Assembly (NCBI GenBank): GCA_910584495.1
Contig: CAJUAR010000030.1
Location: 1 to 29,684, forward strand
Direction: 5' to 3'
Length of the DNA stretch: 29,684 nucleotides
From: an uncultured Muribaculaceae bacterium
GTDB lineage: Bacteria; Bacteroidota; Bacteroidia; Bacteroidales; Muribaculaceae
Part shown: positions 25,254-29,684 of the stretch, one piece after another
Numbering within the stretch: position 1 is the stretch's first letter
Layout of the letters: every line of letters starts with the position of its first letter
Made by a program: the position numbers and the translations under genes
Notes under the pieces: model-generated
Told to the model about the DNA's origin: nothing
The model's database searches: none
What the model saw: only the letters and a program-made list of their open reading frames with translations

Positions 25254-26282
25254 ATGTCAGATAAAAACAACCTGATAGTATATTGCGAATACGACGAAGG
25301 CCGAATTGCCGATGTCAGCCTCGAGCTCCTCACCAAAGGCCGCGTGCTCGCCAATCGCCTCGGGGTCAAACTCGAAGCCCTTGTCCTCGGCGACAAGCTC
25401 GACGGAGTGGAAAAACAGATTTTCCCCTATGGTGCCGACACAGTCTACAAGGTGGAACACAAGGGTCTCTACCCCTATACTTCCAATCCCCACGCAGCAG
25501 TCCTGATCAACCTCTTCAAGGAAATCAAACCCCAGATTTGCCTCATGGGGGCGACCTGCATCGGCCGCGACCTCGGACCCCGTGTAAGCTCGTGCCTCCA
25601 CAGCGGCCTCACCGCCGACTGCACCGCACTTGAAATCGGCGACCACAAGGACCCCAAAACCGGCAAAGAATACTCCGAACTTCTCTATCAGATCCGTCCC
25701 GCTTTCGGCGGCAACATCGTGGCCACAATCGTCAACCCCGAATGCCGTCCTCAGATGGCCACCGTCCGCGAAGGCGTGATGAAGAAGGAAATCTTCGACG
25801 AAAACCACAAGGGAGAAGTACGCAACCTCGATGCCTCGAAATATGTGAGCGATGCTGACTTCATTGTCAAAATCATCGACCGCCACATCGAAAAATCGAA
25901 AGTCAACATCAAGAACAGCCCCATCATCGTAGCCGGCGGCTATGGCGTAGGAAGCAAAGAAAACTTCCAGCTCCTCTTCGACCTTGCCAACACTCTCGGC
26001 GCCGAAGTGGGCGCATCGCGCGCTGCCGTCGATGCCGGTTTCGTTGAACACGAACGTCAGATCGGCCAGACAGGTGTGACCGTTCGTCCGAAGCTCTATA
26101 TCGCCTGCGGTATCTCGGGCCAGATCCAGCACATCGCCGGCATGCAGGAGAGCTCCATCATAATCTCCATCAACAACGACCCCAACGCACCCATCAACAC
26201 CATCGCCGACTACGTTATTACAGGCGACATCGAGGACGTTGTGCCCAAACTCATCAAATATTACAAGAAAAACTCCAAGTAA
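25254..26282 (+). CDS. etfA: Electron transfer flavoprotein alpha subunit
   Basis: EtfA binds FAD and forms the heterodimer with EtfB. The 342 residues contain an N-terminal Rossmann-like domain (LIVYCEYDEGRIADVSLEL; GATCIGRDLGPRVSSCL near residue 100) and the C-terminal FAD domain. The FAD signature runs from VGASRAAVDAGF, through IGQTGVTVRPKLYIACGISG and QIQHIAGM, to SIIISINNDPNAPI, which are the expected GxTG, SGxxQH and INxDxxAPI elements. There is no extra ferredoxin domain at the N-terminus, unlike some clostridial fusions. It lies 43 bases from etfB and 9 bases from the dehydrogenase. Confidence 0.96.
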   Translation: MSDKNNLIVYCEYDEGRIADVSLELLTKGRVLANRLGVKLEALVLGDKLDGVEKQIFPYGADTVYKVEHKGLYPYTSNPHAAVLINLFKEIKPQICLMGATCIGRDLGPRVSSCLHSGLTADCTALEIGDHKDPKTGKEYSELLYQIRPAFGGNIVATIVNPECRPQMATVREGVMKKEIFDENHKGEVRNLDASKYVSDADFIVKIIDRHIEKSKVNIKNSPIIVAGGYGVGSKENFQLLFDLANTLGAEVGASRAAVDAGFVEHERQIGQTGVTVRPKLYIACGISGQIQHIAGMQESSIIISINNDPNAPINTIADYVITGDIEDVVPKLIKYYKKNSK

Positions 26283-26291
26283 GCTAAAAAG

Positions 26292-27998
26292 ATGGCTAAT
26301 TTCTATACAGACAATTCTGATCTGAAGCATCATCTGAATCATCCGCTGATGCAGAAGATTGTAGAACTCAAGGAGAGAAACTACACCGACGCCGAAAAAT
26401 TCGACTATGCTCCCGCCGATTTTGCCGATGCAATGGACAACTACGACAAGGTGCTCGAAATCGTAGGCGAAATCTGTGGCAACACCATTGCCAACAATGC
26501 CGAGGCTGTCGACCACCAGGGTGCTTCATGCTCCAACGGCCGCGCACACTATGCCGACGCAACTGTCGAAAACCTCGATGTCTGCCGCAAAGCAGGCCTC
26601 ATGGGTATGGCTATGCCCCGTCGCTTCGGCGGTCTGAACTTCCCCATCACTCCCTATATCATGGCCGCTGAAATCGTCAGCCGCGCCGATACAGGCTTCG
26701 AGAACCTTTGGGGACTTCAAGACTGCGCCGAAACCCTCTATGAATTCGGCAATGAAGAGCAGCGTGCCAAATATATCCCCCGCGTATGCGAAGGCGAAAC
26801 CATGTCGATGGACCTTACCGAACCTGATGCCGGCTCCGACCTTCAGAGCGTAATGCTCAAGGCTTCGCAGCGCGAAGACGGCACATGGGTGCTCAACGGC
26901 GTGAAACGCTTCATCACCAACGGCGACAGCGACATCCATCTGGTGCTGGCCCGTTCAGAAGAAGGCACAAAAGACGGCCGTGGCCTGTCGATGTTCATCT
27001 ATGACAAGCGCAACGGTGGCGTGACCGTTCGCCGCATCGAAAACAAGATGGGTATCAAAGGCTCGCCCACTTGCGAACTCGTATACAAGAACGCCCCCGC
27101 CGAACTCTGCGGCTCGCGTCGCATGGGTCTCATCAAATATGTGATGGCCCTGATGAACGGCGCCCGCCTCGGCATCGCCGCACAGAGTGTAGGTGTCAGC
27201 GAACTTGCCTACCGCGAGGCATACCAGTATGCGCTCGAACGCCGTCAGTTCGGCAAAGCCATCATCGAGTTCCCCGCTGTGGCCGAAATGCTTGCCATCA
27301 TGAAAGCTAAACTCGACGCATCGCGTGCGCTCCTCTACGAGACCTCCCGCTTCGTCGACATGTACAAGGCCTACGACGACATCGCCCGCGAGCGCAAACT
27401 CAACGATGAAGAACGTGCCGAGAACAAGAAGTACAGCCGTCTGGCCGATGCCCTCACCCCGCTGGCAAAAGGTCTCGGCAGCGAATACTGCAACCAGAAC
27501 GCATACGACTGCATCCAGGTTCACGGCGGTTCGGGCTTTATGAAGGACTATGCTTGCGAACGCCTCTACCGCGACGCCCGCATCACATCCATCTATGAAG
27601 GAACGACCCAGCTCCAGGTGGTAGCAGCAATCCGCTATGTCACCACCGGCGCATATCTCGACCTCATCAAAGGATATGCTGCCGAAGGTTTCGACGGCAA
27701 GCTCGCTCCCATCGCCGAAAACCTCAGCAAGCTCACCGAGAAATATGCCGCAGCAGTGGCCAAAGTTCTTGAAGCAAACGACCAGGCCTATCTCGACTTC
27801 ATGGCCCGCCGCCTCGTAGAAATGGCCGGCGACCTTATCATGGCCTACCTCCTGCTCAAGATGAGCAAAACCTCGGAGTCGTTCTACAACTCGACTCTTG
27901 TCTATGCCAACTTCATCGCTGCAGAAGTGACCCGTCACAGCGAATTTATCGAAAACTTCGAAATCGCTCAGCTTGAAGCTTACGGCGTAAAAGCCTGA
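26292..27998 (+). CDS. Acyl-CoA dehydrogenase (long form with C-terminal extension)
   Basis: This FAD enzyme oxidises an acyl-CoA at the alpha-beta bond, or runs in reverse as an enoyl-CoA reductase, passing electrons to the EtfAB encoded just upstream. Its 568 residues exceed the roughly 380 of short-chain enzymes: the family core spans about 60-450, with MSMDLTEPDAGSD (near 170-185) and FITNGDSDIHLVLAR for the FAD and substrate loops, RRQFGKAI near 320, and YEGTTQLQ with the catalytic base Glu436. About 120 C-terminal helical residues follow, as in the long ACAD subfamily found with dedicated Etf. The substrate cannot be read from sequence; a short- or branched-chain acyl-CoA is plausible in a gut anaerobe. 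A strong terminator follows. Confidence 0.93.
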   Translation: MANFYTDNSDLKHHLNHPLMQKIVELKERNYTDAEKFDYAPADFADAMDNYDKVLEIVGEICGNTIANNAEAVDHQGASCSNGRAHYADATVENLDVCRKAGLMGMAMPRRFGGLNFPITPYIMAAEIVSRADTGFENLWGLQDCAETLYEFGNEEQRAKYIPRVCEGETMSMDLTEPDAGSDLQSVMLKASQREDGTWVLNGVKRFITNGDSDIHLVLARSEEGTKDGRGLSMFIYDKRNGGVTVRRIENKMGIKGSPTCELVYKNAPAELCGSRRMGLIKYVMALMNGARLGIAAQSVGVSELAYREAYQYALERRQFGKAIIEFPAVAEMLAIMKAKLDASRALLYETSRFVDMYKAYDDIARERKLNDEERAENKKYSRLADALTPLAKGLGSEYCNQNAYDCIQVHGGSGFMKDYACERLYRDARITSIYEGTTQLQVVAAIRYVTTGAYLDLIKGYAAEGFDGKLAPIAENLSKLTEKYAAAVAKVLEANDQAYLDFMARRLVEMAGDLIMAYLLLKMSKTSESFYNSTLVYANFIAAEVTRHSEFIENFEIAQLEAYGVKA

Positions 27999-28021
27999 TA
28001 GCCATAACGCTCGAAAACTAT

Positions 28022-28066
28022 AAAGCAAGTCTTGTTCTTTTTTTTTGGAAACAAGACTTGCTTTTT
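28022..28066. terminator. Strong terminator hairpin after the acyl-CoA dehydrogenase gene
   Basis: A perfect 15-bp inverted repeat (28022-28036 with 28050-28064) closes a 13-base loop that is itself T-rich, with further T at 28065-28066. The left arm begins with AAA and the right arm ends in TTT, so it could work in both directions. The next promoter's -33 region overlaps its right arm. Confidence 0.88.
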
Positions 28067-28088
28067 CTGTATAAAAAACGTAATTTTG
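28057..28088 (+). promoter_or_regulatory. Promoter of the riboswitch-DUF4465 unit
   Basis: TAATTTTG at 28081-28088 is a good -7 element. At a 20-base spacing CTTG (28057-28060) could serve as a -33 element and lies in the right arm of the preceding terminator. Confidence 0.75.
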
Positions 28089-28102
28089 CACTCGAATTGA
28101 GA

Positions 28103-28285
28103 ACGTCGCGCACAAGGCAGAGGCCTAACACATGCGACAAGGGAACGATGTGAAATTCATCGACAGTACCCGCTGCTGTGAACTCCCGGCCAAATGGAAT
28201 CAAACCGCATGGCCAAGTTTTGCAAACAACCACTGGCAACTGCCGGGAAGGTGCAAAATTCAGGAGAAGTCAGAAAACCTGCTCA
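28103..28285 (+). promoter_or_regulatory. Cobalamin (B12) riboswitch aptamer
   Basis: The leader contains the conserved blocks of the cobalamin riboswitch in order: AAGGGAA at 28139-28145, the GTGAAATTCATCGACAG block followed by ACCCGC at 28150-28173 and CTGTGA at 28176-28181, then CCACTG at 28230-28235, GCCGGGAAGG at 28242-28251, and the B12-box-like GGAGAAGTCAGAAAACCTGC at 28263-28282. It senses adenosyl- or aquo-cobalamin in nascent mRNA and normally lowers expression when B12 is abundant. The ends of the aptamer are approximate. An intrinsic terminator lies about 105 bases downstream and just before the regulated start codon. Confidence 0.88.
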
Positions 28286-28390
28286 TTCGACAACCACCTT
28301 TGATGTGCCTGCGGGTCTATGGGCAACAATCTCCAAGTTCGACACCACGTCGCACTTTGTATTGGTATGGGCTTTACGCCCCTTATGCAC

Positions 28391-28435
28391 CCGTTGTAGC
28401 CACAGCATCAAAGGCTTCAACGGATTTTTATTTTA
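28391..28435 (+). terminator. Intrinsic terminator between the B12 riboswitch and the DUF4465 gene
   Basis: CCGTTG-T-AGCC at 28391-28401 pairs with GGCT-T-CAACGG at 28413-28423 with one internal T-T mismatch, an 11-base loop, and a following T-rich run ATTTTTATTTTATT. It ends about 15 bases before the ATG at 28451, the right place for the riboswitch expression platform (B12-induced premature termination). The antiterminator pairing was not worked out. Confidence 0.65.
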
Positions 28436-28450
28436 TTACATACCAACTAT

Positions 28451-29470
28451 ATGAACCACATTAAATCACTGCTGTTGGCAAGCATCATCACATCAGCCTC
28501 AGCCAATGCATTCGCAGCCGAAAACGACGCCATCGTGACACTCGACCTCACAAAGGCCGGCACAGAATTCACTTTCGACAAAGAAACCGGAGCATGGGAT
28601 AAAACCTACTCGGAAGAAGACCCCACAATCGACAGCCAGCTTTTCTGCTTCCTGCACAACGCCACGACCGCCTACCAGTCCTGGTGGGGTTTCACAGCAT
28701 CGAACTCGGCCAACAACATGCCCTCCGACAACTACCTCAAGTACCAGTTCAGCAACATGGACAAAGGCGGCATTGCACTCGACAAAGACGGCAATGTCCT
28801 CAAGAACGAATATGGTGCACCCGTAGCGAGCGACACAATCCCATACCTCGTTGCATACTACGCGGCTTTCATGGGAGAACAATCTGTAGACATGATCTTC
28901 AACGATGGCCTCGCCCACGAAGTAATAGGCTGCTATGTCAACCTCTCCACCTACAGCTATTACACTACTCTGCTCGGCGACAATTACTGCCGTCGTTTCA
29001 CAAACAACGACAAATTCACACTCACCATACACGGCATTGCGGAAGATGCTTCCGAAAAAACAGTAGAAGTGGTACTGGCATCGGCAGACAACGGATTCTA
29101 TACAGGTGCCACAGGTTGGTCCTACGTCGACCTCACCCCCCTCGGAGCCGTAAACGAACTCTATTTCACCCTCGACAGCACCGACAGTGGAGCCTGGGGA
29201 ATGAACACCCCCGGTTATTTCTGCCTTGACAAACTCATGGCCAAAGAACAGCCCACCACATCGGTAAGCAAACTTGGAGCAAAAAGCACACTCAGCTATA
29301 ACCGCGCCACAAAAACAATCACCAACACAGGCAAGGCATTCATAGCCATCTACAACACTGCAGGACAGCTCGTCAAATCCGACGAAACAGAAACTCTCAG
29401 TCTCGATGGAATGGAAAATGGTGTCTACATCGCCCGTTCAGGTGACAACACCCTCAAAATCATCATCTAA
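28451..29470 (+). CDS. Secreted DUF4465 (BtuH-like, putative cobalamin-binding) protein
   Basis: The 339-residue protein begins with a signal peptide (MNHIKSLLLASIITSASANAFA, cleavage near residue 22). The body fits DUF4465: a WWGFTASNSANN segment near residue 78, a YLVAYYAAFMG segment, then WSYVDLTPLG and GMNTPGYFCLDKL near 220-260. DUF4465 proteins of gut Bacteroidetes include the BtuH family of surface B12-binding proteins. The final 75 residues (about 265-339) look like a T9SS-type C-terminal sorting domain: a beta strand, AIYNTAGQLVKSD, LSLDGMENGVYIARSGD and a basic-hydrophobic end. There is no lipobox cysteine after the signal peptide, unlike known lipoprotein BtuH. The B12 riboswitch immediately upstream supports a role in cobalamin capture. 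No btuB-type transporter lies in the window. Confidence 0.85.
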   Translation: MNHIKSLLLASIITSASANAFAAENDAIVTLDLTKAGTEFTFDKETGAWDKTYSEEDPTIDSQLFCFLHNATTAYQSWWGFTASNSANNMPSDNYLKYQFSNMDKGGIALDKDGNVLKNEYGAPVASDTIPYLVAYYAAFMGEQSVDMIFNDGLAHEVIGCYVNLSTYSYYTTLLGDNYCRRFTNNDKFTLTIHGIAEDASEKTVEVVLASADNGFYTGATGWSYVDLTPLGAVNELYFTLDSTDSGAWGMNTPGYFCLDKLMAKEQPTTSVSKLGAKSTLSYNRATKTITNTGKAFIAIYNTAGQLVKSDETETLSLDGMENGVYIARSGDNTLKIII

Positions 29471-29497
29471 GACTACAATCTACTTTCTGCCAAATAT

Positions 29498-29537
29498 AGG
29501 CTGCGGCCTTCGGGAAGAGGGCCGCAGCCTTTTATTT
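29498..29537 (+). terminator. Terminator of the DUF4465 gene
   Basis: An 11-bp GC-rich stem (29498-29508 with 29520-29530) is followed by a T-rich tract, TTTATTTT, 28 bases after the stop codon. Confidence 0.9.
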
Positions 29538-29568
29538 TATTTCATTGAATAAAATAATGCCTCAAAAA

Positions 29569-29600
29569 TTTGGTGGCATCAAAAAAAAAGCCTAACTTTG
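29569..29600 (+). promoter_or_regulatory. tRNA-Ser promoter
   Basis: TTTG at 29569-29572 and TAACTTTG at 29593-29600, 20 bases apart, match the Bacteroidota consensus and lie about 35 bases before the tRNA. Confidence 0.85.
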
Positions 29601-29634
29601 CATCGTCAAAACAAAAGCATGACACACCAATAAT

Positions 29635-29684
29635 GGAGAGGTGGGTGAGTGGCTGAAACCACCAGTTTGCTAAACTGACGTAGG
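29635..29684 (+). tRNA. tRNA-Ser (anticodon GCU), 5' part, cut by window end
   Basis: The acceptor 5' strand GGAGAGG, a D arm with GGT/ACC stem, and the anticodon arm with loop TTGCTAA (anticodon GCT at 29669-29671, reading AGC/AGU serine codons) are visible. The window ends in what should be the long class II variable arm, so the T arm and 3' acceptor strand are not seen. tRNA genes are common integration targets, but the 3' end, where an attachment site would lie, is outside the window. Confidence 0.93.

Noticed and set aside
25257..26516. 419-codon open frame on the minus strand
   Set aside because: It mirrors etfA and the start of the acyl-CoA dehydrogenase and has no recognisable motif.
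28132..28464. Open frames of 110 and 86 codons in the plus-strand leader
   Set aside because: They run through the conserved cobalamin riboswitch blocks and the terminator, and encode low-information sequence.
1..29684. CRISPR array
   Set aside because: No regularly spaced short repeats were seen anywhere in the window.

Overview
The window reads as chromosome from a gut-type Bacteroidota, most likely order Bacteroidales and plausibly a Muribaculaceae-like lineage (inferred from protein resemblance, not from a search). Seven intergenic gaps carry the Bacteroidota -7 promoter element TAnnTTTG, Shine-Dalgarno sequences are mostly absent, the last protein ends in a T9SS-like sorting domain, and the mre/PBP2/RodA proteins have the Bacteroidales form. 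All genes lie on the plus strand.

Region by region: (1) 1-187, tail of a serpin-like gene and a strong terminator. (2) 259-843, a small helical protein of unknown function with its own promoter. (3) 946-3158, pta-ackA (acetyl-CoA to acetate plus ATP), closed by a terminator. (4) 3293-10650, purH followed closely by the elongation-machinery genes mreB, mreC, mreD, mrdA (PBP2, TTG start) and rodA. (5) 10693-20378, three large genes I cannot assign to a known system: a protein with two C-terminal membrane helices and CorA-like layout, a 1371-residue protein with an N-terminal HEPN-type R-x4-H motif and a STAND/NACHT-like NTPase core whose P-loop lysine is valine, and a 1378-residue protein that looks like a chain of S1/OB-fold-like units. 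They follow rodA without a visible promoter or terminator and sit 16 bp apart or overlap. (6) 20467-24201, purL with its own promoter. (7) 24338-27998, etfB-etfA-acyl-CoA dehydrogenase, closed by a perfect 15-bp terminator hairpin. (8) 28081-29470, a promoter, a cobalamin riboswitch, an intrinsic terminator just before the start codon, and a secreted DUF4465 (BtuH-like) protein. (9) 29593-29684, promoter and 5' part of tRNA-Ser(GCU).

Housekeeping logic is clear: acetate energy metabolism, purine synthesis (purH, purL), lateral cell-wall growth, flavin-based electron transfer and B12-controlled cobalamin binding. The part worth attention is the 9.7-kb cassette at 10693-20378. Its architecture (membrane protein, HEPN plus STAND switch, repeat-rich possible RNA-binding partner) resembles that of abortive-infection or stress-signalling systems, but the function is inferred from domain logic alone.
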